A stretch of DNA of 38,704 nt from an uncultured Alphaproteobacteria bacterium (GTDB lineage Bacteria; Pseudomonadota; Alphaproteobacteria; Micavibrionales; Micavibrionaceae): positions 1 through 38,704 of the forward strand of contig CALHAW010000038.1 of assembly GCA_937934135.1 (NCBI GenBank), given 5' to 3'. Made by a program: the position numbers and the translations under genes. The first letter of the stretch is position 1. Every line of letters starts with the position of its first letter. Shown piece by piece: positions 18,604 to 26,217 of this stretch. The notes below the pieces were generated by a model that saw nothing but the letters and a program-made list of their open reading frames with translations, did not search any database and had not been told where the DNA came from.

Positions 18604-18677
18604 ATGTCATGAAGCGTTATATTGTAAAATTTCTATTTAATGTTAAAATATGCTTTGTTTCATTTTAGAAAGGCCTG

Positions 18678-19688
18678 ATGCCAATGCCAATACGAATTAA
18701 CAAATCTGAAAATGGTTTTACCTTATTAGAAGTTGCGATCGTGATTAGTATTATTGGCATTTTGTTGTCTTTATTGACATCGGCGCTCCTTACTTTTGTT
18801 GAAAAAAACAGAATTGAAACGACAGAATTTAGAATAGAAAAAATTCAAGAATCCTTGACACAATATTTAAATGTTAATCGGAAATACCCTTGTCCTGCCT
18901 CAAGAATCTTGGGTCCAGATGTGACTGAATTTGGGAAGGAAGTTGGGCTTGATTGTAATGCAGGGACGCATGCAGGAACGGCGCGAAATGGTAGTGTGCG
19001 AATAGGGGCGGTTCCTAATCGTAGTTTAAATTTACCTGATGAATTTGCCATTGATGCATGGGGACGAAAATTCACTTATGCAGTGACAGAAGATCTAGCC
19101 ACGGCGAATGCATTTTCTGCAGATGGAGGACAGATTATTGTTGTCGATAGCGGTGGCAATGAACTGGTTAGCCCGCCTTCTAATCCCACCAGCCGTGCGC
19201 ATTATGTGGTGTTAAGCCATGGACCAACAGGGGATGGCGCCTATCCGTTAAATGCCACATCCACGCCCGCTGTCCCTTGCCCTGCGAGCAGTCAGGACGC
19301 CGAAAATTGTGATAATGATTCTACATTTCGTTATACATTGTTAAATTCTGACGCGGACCTTTCAGATTTTTATGATGATTATATTTCCTATGCGGGTCAA
19401 ACTACGCCCATCTTATCTATTCCCCCGGGCGCGATTATTCCATTTGCGTCAACACGTTGTCCTGATGGTGGTTGGGCGCCTTATAGAGAAGCCGAGGGCC
19501 GGTTTGTTTATGGCTTTGATCCAACACCTGATACGCTTGATTTACATGAAATGACATCAATTATTTTACCTGGCGGCGCGACAGATTCAACGGTGCTGAG
19601 TCCGGGTGTAACAGACACATCCGCAGGAGATGATGAAGCCATCATCCCGCCTTTTGTGACACTGCTTTATTGTAGAAAATTACCTTAA
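18678..19688 (+). CDS. Pseudopilin-like protein with type IV prepilin N-terminus and tail-collar-like C-terminus
   Basis: A 336-residue protein. Residues 8-40 are a class III-type prepilin signal: short leader ending ENG, cleavage before Phe14, Glu18 at mature position +5 (G/FTLLEV), then a long hydrophobic helix. The head domain begins with a KYPCPA motif and IGAVPNRSLNLPDE, both shared with the protein at 21531-22568, showing common ancestry. The last ~90 residues (IPPGAIIPFAS, CPDGGWAPY, ending PPFVTLLYCRK) resemble the tips of phage tail-collar or fibre proteins; this likeness is by eye. It is probably assembled or displayed through a type II or type IV pilus-like machine encoded elsewhere. 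GAAAGG at 18668-18673 fits ATG 18678 or 18684. Confidence 0.8.
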   Translation: MPMPIRINKSENGFTLLEVAIVISIIGILLSLLTSALLTFVEKNRIETTEFRIEKIQESLTQYLNVNRKYPCPASRILGPDVTEFGKEVGLDCNAGTHAGTARNGSVRIGAVPNRSLNLPDEFAIDAWGRKFTYAVTEDLATANAFSADGGQIIVVDSGGNELVSPPSNPTSRAHYVVLSHGPTGDGAYPLNATSTPAVPCPASSQDAENCDNDSTFRYTLLNSDADLSDFYDDYISYAGQTTPILSIPPGAIIPFASTRCPDGGWAPYREAEGRFVYGFDPTPDTLDLHEMTSIILPGGATDSTVLSPGVTDTSAGDDEAIIPPFVTLLYCRKLP

Positions 19689-19712
19689 TAATACGCGTTG
19701 AAGCGCGTGTTA
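19689..19712. terminator. Hairpin between convergent genes
   Basis: TAATACGCG (19689-19697) pairs with CGCGTGTTA (19704-19712), nine pairs with one G-T, across a 6-base loop. It begins right after the pseudopilin stop and includes the stop of the leftward EF-hand gene, so it may terminate both. There is no strong T tract on either side. Confidence 0.5.
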
Positions 19713-20513
19713 TGAGAAGAAATCAAAGAAGGTTTCAATCACTTCGCTGACAACTTTACCAACACCTTCAATAATACGGGTGAAGGTTCCTGCTTGCGTG
19801 ACCCGGTTTCCTTCACGGATTTCGTCAGCGGTTTGATATTGAACACTAATTTCTTCAAATTTATGTTCATTAAGGGTTTTCAGCTCACCTTCATCCGTTT
19901 GCCCGTTTCCATTTGCGTCAACCCAAAGCTGTAGATTTTTCCATACATCATCATCTTCGTTAATAACACCATCTTGGTTCAGGTCGTACTGCGCAAGGTC
20001 AGCATAAGCGGCAACTTCATTATTTCCAAAAAGTTCTGATTGATCATCAATAATACCATTTCCATTACGGTCAATGGCGAGTAAGCCATCATTTGGATCG
20101 ACCCATCCTGTTTGGTTGACTTCACCATCATTATCAATATCAAACATAACGCATTCATCAACATTAATAAGCGAAACACCGTTTCCGTCTAAGTCAAAGA
20201 TAAGGGGATCACCACCTGAACCATCACCAGATCCATCGCCAGATCCATCTCCGCCATCACCAGATCCATCACCATCACCACTTGTTGTTGTGCGTGGGCA
20301 GCTATAACTGCATCCCCCTCTTGTTGTTGCGGGTCGCATACCATTTTGATCACAGAGATGATGTTTGTTTGCCCCAAGGGTTTCCCCTTTATGATTCAGA
20401 CATGCAATAGGCCTGATTTGATTTCCTATGCAGGTCTGTGCTTTTAATTCTGTATGCGCCGACAAAAATAAAGCGGCTGTTGCAACACTTGCGAGTAAAA
20501 TATTCTTTTTCAT
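19710..20513 (-). CDS. Exported EF-hand / RTX-module calcium-binding protein (copy A)
   Basis: A 267-residue secreted protein with a clear Sec signal peptide (about 1-25, MKKNILLASVATAALFLSAH). A small five-cysteine module follows (Cys at 28, then spacings of 9, 15, 13 and 3), then a Gly/Asp/Ser linker (about 75-100). The last part is a module known from the C-terminal regions of RTX adhesins and toxins, with Asp-rich loops DLDGNG, DIDNDG, DRNGNG, DLNQDG and DANGNG, each matching an EF-hand/dockerin calcium loop. The end is hydrophobic and aromatic (VIETFFDFFS). It is about 92% identical over the last ~168 residues to the neighbour at 20567-21505. Here the module stands alone with a Sec signal, not in a large RTX protein. 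Partner and role are unknown. Confidence 0.82.
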   Translation of the reverse strand: MKKNILLASVATAALFLSAHTELKAQTCIGNQIRPIACLNHKGETLGANKHHLCDQNGMRPATTRGGCSYSCPRTTTSGDGDGSGDGGDGSGDGSGDGSGGDPLIFDLDGNGVSLINVDECVMFDIDNDGEVNQTGWVDPNDGLLAIDRNGNGIIDDQSELFGNNEVAAYADLAQYDLNQDGVINEDDDVWKNLQLWVDANGNGQTDEGELKTLNEHKFEEISVQYQTADEIREGNRVTQAGTFTRIIEGVGKVVSEVIETFFDFFS

Positions 20514-20527
20514 TTCATATACCTTTT

Positions 20528-20539
20528 TATAGCGCTATA
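20528..20539. promoter_or_regulatory. 12-bp perfect palindrome upstream of EF-hand copy A
   Basis: TATAGCGCTATA is a perfect inverted repeat with no loop. It lies just upstream of the leftward Shine-Dalgarno (AAAGG) of copy A, in the 53-base gap between the two paralogues. It could be an operator or a processing site. No function can be read. Confidence 0.4.
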
Positions 20540-20566
20540 AGTTATTTTAGCTTAATAGAAAAATAG

Positions 20567-21505
20567 TTATGAGAAGAAATCAAAGAAGGTCTCAATCACT
20601 TCGCTGACAACTTTACCAACACCTTCAATAATACGGGTAAAGGTGCCTGTTTGCGTGACGCGGTTTCCTTCACGGATTTCATCAGCGGTTTGATATTGAA
20701 CACTAATTTCTTCAAATTTATGTTCATTAAGAGTTTTCAGCTCACCTTCATCCGTTTGCCCATTACTATTTGAATCAACCCATAATTTTAAATTGTCCCA
20801 AACCTTATCATCTTCGTTGATAATACCATCTTTATTTAGGTCATATTGGGCAAGATCAGCATAAGCCGCTACTTTATCATTTCCAAAAAGCTCTGACTGA
20901 TTATCAATAATACCATTTCCATTACGGTCAATGGCGAGTAAGCCATCATTTGGATCCACCCACCCCGTTTGGTTGACTTCACCATCATTATCAATATCAA
21001 ACATAACACATTCATCGGCATTAATTAATGAAACACCATTACCATCTAAATCGAAAATGAGAGGATCTCTACCTCCATCACCGTCGTTAGTATTGGTATT
21101 TCTTGCCTGGCAAGAATAACTGCATCCCCCACGTGTTGTTGATGGTCTAGAACCATTTTGATCACAGAGATGATGTTTGTTTGCCCCAAGGGTTTCCCCT
21201 TTATGATTAAGACATGTAATAGGCCTGATTTGATTTCCTATGCAAGTAGTAGTGCCAAAGCTTCCGCCATCGCCGCCACCATCGCCATCGCCGCCATCGC
21301 CATCGCCGCCACCATCGCCACCACCACCATCGCCATCGCCATCGCCACCATCGCCACCGCCATCGCCGCCAGCCCATGCGTTAGAGTGATAAATAGTGAT
21401 ATTTAGCCCTTTGTACGGATCTTTCACTTCAATTTTAATAGGAGTTGCCAAAAGAAGAGCAAGTAAGCTTGTTCCTATTAATAGTTTATGGTGTGTATTG
21501 TTCAC
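20567..21505 (-). CDS. Exported EF-hand / RTX-module calcium-binding protein (copy B)
   Basis: Paralogue of copy A, 312 residues. The N-terminus has a hydrophobic export segment (about 8-22) and a probable cleavage near NAWA (about 42-46). A low-complexity Gly/Asp linker of about 36 residues follows, longer than in copy A and placed before, not only after, the five-cysteine module (CIGNQIRPITC and onward). The EF-hand/RTX-type module and the FFDFFS end are nearly identical to copy A. The Shine-Dalgarno AAAGGGA lies in the 25-base gap from the TSR-containing pseudopilin gene, so all three leftward genes may be one transcript. Tandem duplication followed by linker change is the simplest history. 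Confidence 0.82.
   Translation of the reverse strand: MNNTHHKLLIGTSLLALLLATPIKIEVKDPYKGLNITIYHSNAWAGGDGGGDGGDGDGDGGGGDGGGDGDGGDGDGGGDGGSFGTTTCIGNQIRPITCLNHKGETLGANKHHLCDQNGSRPSTTRGGCSYSCQARNTNTNDGDGGRDPLIFDLDGNGVSLINADECVMFDIDNDGEVNQTGWVDPNDGLLAIDRNGNGIIDNQSELFGNDKVAAYADLAQYDLNKDGIINEDDKVWDNLKLWVDSNSNGQTDEGELKTLNEHKFEEISVQYQTADEIREGNRVTQTGTFTRIIEGVGKVVSEVIETFFDFFS
21263..21370. repeat. Gly/Asp-coding triplet-based microsatellite
   Basis: On the + strand this is a run of CCATCG, CCGCCATCG and CCACCATCG units; on the coding strand it encodes the Gly/Asp linker of EF-hand copy B. Units are multiples of three, so length change would alter the linker without shifting frame. A shorter relative at about 20208-20280 encodes the copy A linker. 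Confidence 0.8.
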
Positions 21506-21530
21506 TTTATATTCCCTTTGATCTTGTAGT

Positions 21531-22568
21531 TTACGGCTTGCAATTACGTCTGTCTGGGATTCTTACATTTCCAGATGCTTGGCATTGCCCATAAGAGCCA
21601 GCCTGCCATGTACACGGTCCTAAACCACAAACCCTACTGGGTTGCGGGCGCGCTGTATGAATACAGGGATTTTTATTAGCGTTATTTAAATCTGCTTCAG
21701 CGATTTGAACAATTTCACCATTATTTAAGTTACGGCATGTCACGTCTCTACTTTGTGTGCCAGAATAACAATCACCATCACACTCGGACCAAGGCCCAGT
21801 GTTCCATCGATAAGGGATTTCATTGGCAGCAAAAGCGTAGCTATGCTCTAACCCTTTTTCATCCTTATTATAATTTTTGGATAATGTTGTAACAAAAGTA
21901 GCAGGTGTATTTGCCGTCGTTTGAAATTGACAATTTTGCCCTGCATCTGCCGTTACATCACATGCGGTAATAAGATTCCCATCAATATCATAAGCGCCTC
22001 TTGAATCCTCCCCATAGCTTAATAAGGCAAAAATAGCATGCCCGCCTACAGCAGAAAGATCATGTCCTTCCGCATTTTGTACGGTAATAACACCATGTTC
22101 TGCATAAGGATCCGTTCCGATGGTCGCCATACGTTCTGTCACGGCATAGACGTAGCGTTTATTATGACCGTCCACCATCATATTATCTGAAAGATTAAGA
22201 GCGCGTGTCGGAACAGCGCCAATTCTGACGGTTTCGCCGCCACGGCCAATGGCTTTAAATGTGCCTGTTCCTACCGGTGCGGAGAGACAATTTGTAGAGA
22301 TTTCTTTTCCAAATTGCGCGGAATCTATTTTGGCATTAAGGGGTGCAGGACAAGGATAGCGGCCCTCTCTACTGACGAAAGCGGCGATAGCATCTTGAAT
22401 TTCACGTGATTGATCAATGCTGGTTTGATCATCCTGTACGCCGTTATATTTTTGATAAAGGTAAAGCCCCGTTGTTCCCATGACGCTTAAAACTAACATT
22501 AAAAAAGAAAGAGCAATAAGACTGCCGCCTTTTTCATTCAACCGAGTCGTTGAGATATGTGTAATCAT
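21531..22568 (-). CDS. Pseudopilin-like protein with thrombospondin type-1-like repeat
   Basis: A 345-residue protein. The N-terminal leader NEKG is followed by GSLIALSFLML, a long hydrophobic helix like GspK/PilX-type minor pilins, without the +5 glutamate. The head shares RYPCPA, FGKE, IGAVPTRALNL and YAVTE with the protein at 18678-19688. The C-terminal segment has a thrombospondin type-1-like repeat: WNTGPWSEC (about 255-263), Cys at 263, 267, 278, 302, 314 and 319, GTQSRDVTC and SRVCGLGPC. A second repeat starts (CTWQAGSYGQC) but ends after ~25 residues at RNCKP. Shine-Dalgarno AGGGG precedes the ATG. It is likely the first gene of the leftward cluster with the two EF-hand genes. Confidence 0.8.
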   Translation of the reverse strand: MITHISTTRLNEKGGSLIALSFLMLVLSVMGTTGLYLYQKYNGVQDDQTSIDQSREIQDAIAAFVSREGRYPCPAPLNAKIDSAQFGKEISTNCLSAPVGTGTFKAIGRGGETVRIGAVPTRALNLSDNMMVDGHNKRYVYAVTERMATIGTDPYAEHGVITVQNAEGHDLSAVGGHAIFALLSYGEDSRGAYDIDGNLITACDVTADAGQNCQFQTTANTPATFVTTLSKNYNKDEKGLEHSYAFAANEIPYRWNTGPWSECDGDCYSGTQSRDVTCRNLNNGEIVQIAEADLNNANKNPCIHTARPQPSRVCGLGPCTWQAGSYGQCQASGNVRIPDRRNCKP

Positions 22569-22687
22569 TTTTACCCCTGTTTATTATTACAATGCCTTAT
22601 TTATAGTATATTAAAAAGTTCTTAAATATTAGTTAAAATATCAGACAGATAGGGGTATTTAAGTGCTGTTTTGTTAAAATTGCCTTC

Positions 22688-23710
22688 TTACCACCCCTGT
22701 AACTCATGGCGGATATAGTGGCTGAGGAGAGTAATATGGCTGTCGCGGTCGTTGAGGCAGGGGATATAGGTAAATTCTTCTCCGCCTGCTTCAATAAATT
22801 CGTCTTTGACTTCCATTGCTATTTCTTCTAGTGTTTCAATACATTCACAAACAAAGGCAGGGGAGACAACCGCGATGCGTTTAACGCCGTCATGGGCCAG
22901 TTTTTCTATGGTTTTATCTGTATAGGGTTGCAACCATTCTTCGGGGCCAAAACGCGATTGGAAAGTGTTAATCCATTTATCTTCAGGCCAGTCCAATTTT
23001 TCACGAACCAACCGCGATGTTTTACAGCACATGCAATGGTAAGGATCACCTTGCATTAAGTAGCGCTTAGGAAGGCCATGAAAGGATGTTAAGATGACTT
23101 CAGGTGGCTGTTCCAATGTTTCAAGCTTTTCTGTGATGGAATCTGCCAAGATATTAATATAGGCATCATCATCGTGCCAGGGCGGCATTGTGCGAATGGC
23201 GGGTTGCCATGGCATTTTTTTCAGATAATCAAAAACCTTATCATAGGCGGTGGCGGTTGTTGTGGCGCTATATTGAGGATAAAGAGCGACAGAAAGAATT
23301 TTTGTGCATCCTGCTTCTTTTAATTTATCCATCGCGCTGGCCGTGGAGGGATTACCGTAGCGCATACCAAATTCAATGATGATTTCGTCATGAGGGGAAA
23401 ATTCTTTTTGAATTTTTTCTGTGATGGAACGGGTATAGACTAATAAGGGCGATTCATTGGTGCGCGTATCCCAGATTGATTTATAGGCCGCGCCACTGCG
23501 AAAAGGGCGTGAGGTCAAAATAATGCCCTGTAATAAGGGTTGCCAAAACCAGCTGGGATAATCAATCACGCGTTTATCACTAAGAAATTCGGAGAGGTAG
23601 CGGCGTACAGAAAAATAATCTGTCGCATCAGGTGTCCCAAGATTAAGCAAGAGAACGCCAATTTTTTGTTTTTTAACGGGAGGGTGCGTATCAGGAATGT
23701 GTTGTGTCAT
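22688..23710 (-). CDS. hemH: Ferrochelatase
   Basis: Inserts ferrous iron into protoporphyrin IX, the last step of protoheme synthesis. The 340-residue protein has GVLLLNLGTPD at the start, the active-site SFHGLPKRY with its catalytic His, and the acidic FVCECIETLEEI stretch with the catalytic Glu. A cysteine cluster (HCMCC) lies shortly after the His motif. It overlaps the upstream glycosyltransferase-type gene by four bases, so it is co-translated with the mtnP operon. Confidence 0.95.
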   Translation of the reverse strand: MTQHIPDTHPPVKKQKIGVLLLNLGTPDATDYFSVRRYLSEFLSDKRVIDYPSWFWQPLLQGIILTSRPFRSGAAYKSIWDTRTNESPLLVYTRSITEKIQKEFSPHDEIIIEFGMRYGNPSTASAMDKLKEAGCTKILSVALYPQYSATTTATAYDKVFDYLKKMPWQPAIRTMPPWHDDDAYINILADSITEKLETLEQPPEVILTSFHGLPKRYLMQGDPYHCMCCKTSRLVREKLDWPEDKWINTFQSRFGPEEWLQPYTDKTIEKLAHDGVKRIAVVSPAFVCECIETLEEIAMEVKDEFIEAGGEEFTYIPCLNDRDSHITLLSHYIRHELQGW

Positions 23711-24387
23711 GGTATCTTTTTTAAAGCATTTTTGATGATGTTGAAATCCTCTTTATCCATTAAATTTATTTCATGCAAAAGGGGTGGGATATCTTCCACT
23801 TCATCAAGATCTGTTTTGAACGGAAGAAGGGGCGTTTTACCGCCTAATTTCTTTAGAAATTCTTCTAAAGTATTGGATTGTGAATAGGGTACGGATTCCC
23901 AGATTTCCTGTGTTATCCGGGTTTTATGTGCGCCAAATAGATAATATCCGCCATCATGGGTGGGGCCTGCGATTATAGGGTGTTTTTCTAACAATGTTAC
24001 GGCGTTTCTTAATTCACCGGCGCTGATATGGGGGCAATCGGCGCCGATAAAAATGATATTTTTGTGGGTTTTGTTCAGGGTTTGGTAAATAGTGCTGAGG
24101 CGTGTGCCTAATTCCCCATCCCCTGTCCAAAGACGGTTAAAGGACTTATTTTGCCAAAAAATATGATCAACCCCGTTTTCTTCGGCAATACTCCAGATGA
24201 TATCCCAGTTTGGGTTTTGTTGTTGGAAGATGTTGAGAGTGTGATGGAGTGTTTTAAGACAGTGAATAAAAATATCTTCTGCTTTGTTTGTACCAATGGT
24301 TTTAGCAAGGCGCGTTTTAACAGGGGTTAAACCCGGCGTCTTTGTGAAAACGGCAATACATCCTTCTTTTTTATTCTGATTGTTCAT
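23707..24387 (-). CDS. TIGR04282/DUF2064-type glycosyltransferase
   Basis: A nucleotide-diphospho-sugar transferase-fold protein. It begins with the family signature FTKTPGLTPVKTRLA and has the GADCPH motif with metal-binding Asp, then GPTHDGGYYLFG. Members are annotated as arsenosugar-pathway or molybdenum-cofactor-guanylyltransferase-like glycosyltransferases; the substrate here is unknown. The start is placed at ATG 24387, giving a classic four-base ATGA overlap with the upstream gene, rather than GTG 24405 or ATG 24396. It pairs with the TIGR04283-type gene, as these two families commonly do. Confidence 0.85.
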   Translation of the reverse strand: MNNQNKKEGCIAVFTKTPGLTPVKTRLAKTIGTNKAEDIFIHCLKTLHHTLNIFQQQNPNWDIIWSIAEENGVDHIFWQNKSFNRLWTGDGELGTRLSTIYQTLNKTHKNIIFIGADCPHISAGELRNAVTLLEKHPIIAGPTHDGGYYLFGAHKTRITQEIWESVPYSQSNTLEEFLKKLGGKTPLLPFKTDLDEVEDIPPLLHEINLMDKEDFNIIKNALKKIP

Positions 24388-24998
24388 TTGAACCATTGCG
24401 ACCACGTGAGTTTAATCGTTAATTTAATCCATAAATATTGACGCAATATAGTGAGTTTAAGCCACCCTTTTTTTCTATATTCACGGGCGCTTGTAATAAG
24501 GGAAAGGGAGATAGTATTTAACTTTATTTTATTTTTATGCGCGCGTAAAATAAGTGCATGGTCTTCGCCATATAATAATTCTTCATTATACTGACTTAAG
24601 ATATTAAAATTTTCCTTTGAAAGCGCGAGCGCTTGATCGCCCCATGGTAATCCTAAAAAATAGGAACGTATATTGGCACCAATGGTGTTTAATTTCATAA
24701 GAAACGGCCCATCTTGATCAAATTTTAAAGTGAAAAAATGGATATAATGCGGATGATTTTTTATGTTCTGTTTAAGCGCAGTAACGTGTTTTTCTTCTAA
24801 TTTTGTGTCTGCATGGATAAACCATAAATAATCATGCATGGCCTGTGAAGCACCATTATTCATGGCGTTGGCACGGTTTTCCCCTTGGGAAATAATAACT
24901 TCAATAGCAGAATCATTCAGGGTTTCAAAGAATATACAGAGCGCGTGATGCTTGGTTTCTTTGGGATGCGTGGGTATGATAACGGATATTTTAGGCAC
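24384..24998 (-). CDS. TIGR04283-type family 2 glycosyltransferase
   Basis: A 204-residue GT2-fold protein. The start ISVIIPTHP is the usual GT2 first strand. A GENRANAMNNGA segment and the HADT metal/sugar-diphosphate motif follow, then GLPWGDQALALS as the acceptor-site loop. Annotated members are linked to arsenosugar synthesis, but no arsenic gene is visible nearby, so only the general class is supported. It overlaps mtnP by eight bases and its partner by four, indicating a tightly coupled operon. Confidence 0.87.
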   Translation of the reverse strand: MPKISVIIPTHPKETKHHALCIFFETLNDSAIEVIISQGENRANAMNNGASQAMHDYLWFIHADTKLEEKHVTALKQNIKNHPHYIHFFTLKFDQDGPFLMKLNTIGANIRSYFLGLPWGDQALALSKENFNILSQYNEELLYGEDHALILRAHKNKIKLNTISLSLITSAREYRKKGWLKLTILRQYLWIKLTIKLTWSQWFK

Positions 24999-25851
24999 GA
25001 AGGATGTTTAACCATTCTTGTTGTTTAGGGCTTAAATGTTTTTCTGGTGTCAGGACGGCATGGACAATGGCATTACGTATCCATTCTGGTGCATCAGATA
25101 GTCCTGTATGGCATAAATCTTGAATAATTTTTTTAATACTGTCGATTGTTTGCCCGTATATTTTAAAGACTTCCTCTATTGTGACATGGCGGTTTTCGTC
25201 ATCCATCCAGCAATCATAATCTGTTAAAATTGCTAAGGTGACATATCCCATTTGTGCTTCACGCGCTAAAAATACTTCGGGTACATTGGTCATACCGACC
25301 ATATCTGCCTTAACGGCATCCTTTAAGAAAAAGCTTTCGGCGCGTGTACCAAGGCGCGGCCCTTCAATACAGGCATAGGTTGCATGATTATGTGGTGTAA
25401 TATTTTGTTTGGCGGCGGCGTTTATTATATCTGATGTCAGAGCGGGACAAGTTGGTTTTGCGCTCATGATATGGCCGCTGACACCATTGCCAAAAAAACT
25501 ATAATCACGCTTCCCGCGTGTATGGTCAAAATATTGGGCGGCTAAGGCGATATCACCGGGTTTAAAATCTTGGCGTAAAGATCCAGTTGCGGAAATACTC
25601 AAAACGCTGCGCGCTCCAAGTTTTTTTAATGCCCAGATGTTGGCGCGGTAATTGACTTCATGGGGTAGAAATTGGTGATGGCGGCCATGGCGGGGTAGAA
25701 ATAAAAGTTCTTGCCGTCCGATATTACCCTCAATAATAGGAGCAGAAGGCTTGCCGAAGGGGGTGTCGATATTATGCTCTGTAATATTTTCTAAATTATC
25801 TAATTGGTAAAGACCTGTCCCACCAATAACGGCTAAATGATTTTGTGTCAT
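24991..25851 (-). CDS. mtnP: S-methyl-5'-thioadenosine phosphorylase
   Basis: Phosphorolysis of methylthioadenosine to adenine and methylthioribose-1-phosphate in methionine salvage. The 286-residue PNP/MTAP-family protein begins VIGGTGLYQL (phosphate-binding Gly/Thr), has PRHGRHHQFLPHEVNYRAN, ISATGSL, CIEGPRLGTRAE and MVGMTNVPE, and TDYDCW with the purine-contacting Asp. That pattern favours MTAP over plain purine nucleoside phosphorylase. It begins the operon running to hemH. A link to a nucleoside-type by-product of the downstream transferases is possible but is inference. Confidence 0.92.
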   Translation of the reverse strand: MTQNHLAVIGGTGLYQLDNLENITEHNIDTPFGKPSAPIIEGNIGRQELLFLPRHGRHHQFLPHEVNYRANIWALKKLGARSVLSISATGSLRQDFKPGDIALAAQYFDHTRGKRDYSFFGNGVSGHIMSAKPTCPALTSDIINAAAKQNITPHNHATYACIEGPRLGTRAESFFLKDAVKADMVGMTNVPEVFLAREAQMGYVTLAILTDYDCWMDDENRHVTIEEVFKIYGQTIDSIKKIIQDLCHTGLSDAPEWIRNAIVHAVLTPEKHLSPKQQEWLNILRA

Positions 25852-25943
25852 AAAAAATGCCTGCTTTTTTCGTTACTACAATAAATATTTCTGACATTAG
25901 CAGTTTTTTAAACGTCTAGCGAATGCATTATCGGGGTAAAATA

Positions 25944-25967
25944 TAGAATAATTAAATTATTATTCTA
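25944..25967 (-). terminator. AT-rich hairpin after the RRM gene
   Basis: TAGAATAA (25944-25951) pairs with TTATTCTA (25960-25967) across an AT loop. It begins at the stop codon of the leftward RRM gene and is followed, on that strand, by TATTTTA. This fits a weak intrinsic terminator separating it from mtnP. Confidence 0.45.
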
Positions 25968-26196
25968 CCTGTTTAACGCGGATTCTTTTTTCATTGACGG
26001 TACTGCCATGTAGTTTTTTGATCGTTAATTCCCCTTCATGGGCAAGCGCCATTTCTACAAAACCAAATCCTTTTGATTTCCCCGTATCTTCATTGAGAAT
26101 AAGCGTGCAAGATTTAATATTGCCAATATCTTTAAAAAGAAGGGCAAGGGATTGTTCATTAAAATTCCGGGGTAGGTTTAGAACGATGAGCTTCAT
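25960..26196 (-). CDS. Small RRM RNA-binding protein
   Basis: A single 78-residue RNA-recognition motif. RNP2 is LIVLNL (3-8) and RNP1 is KGFGFVEM (42-49), with aromatic residues at the RNA-contacting positions. Such single-RRM proteins are known in cyanobacteria and scattered proteobacteria and are often cold-induced; the target RNA here is unknown. Strong Shine-Dalgarno (TTAGGAG) fixes the start. It lies 21 bases after the ABC-F gene and could be co-transcribed with it. Confidence 0.92.
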   Translation of the reverse strand: MKLIVLNLPRNFNEQSLALLFKDIGNIKSCTLILNEDTGKSKGFGFVEMALAHEGELTIKKLHGSTVNEKRIRVKQVE

Positions 26197-26217
26197 TATA
26201 AGTCTCCTAATGACTGT

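Noticed and set aside
21158-21406. Ala/Ile-rich open frame on the + strand over the Gly/Asp linker
   Set aside because: It is the antisense reading of a triplet repeat in a well-supported leftward gene with a signal peptide and calcium loops.
18678-22568. A complete type IV pilus or type II secretion locus
   Set aside because: No ATPase, platform protein, secretin or prepilin peptidase is present; only pseudopilin-like proteins and their neighbours are seen.
23707-24405. GTG 24405 as start of the TIGR04282-type gene
   Set aside because: ATG 24387 gives a four-base ATGA overlap with the upstream gene, the same coupling used at other junctions of this operon.
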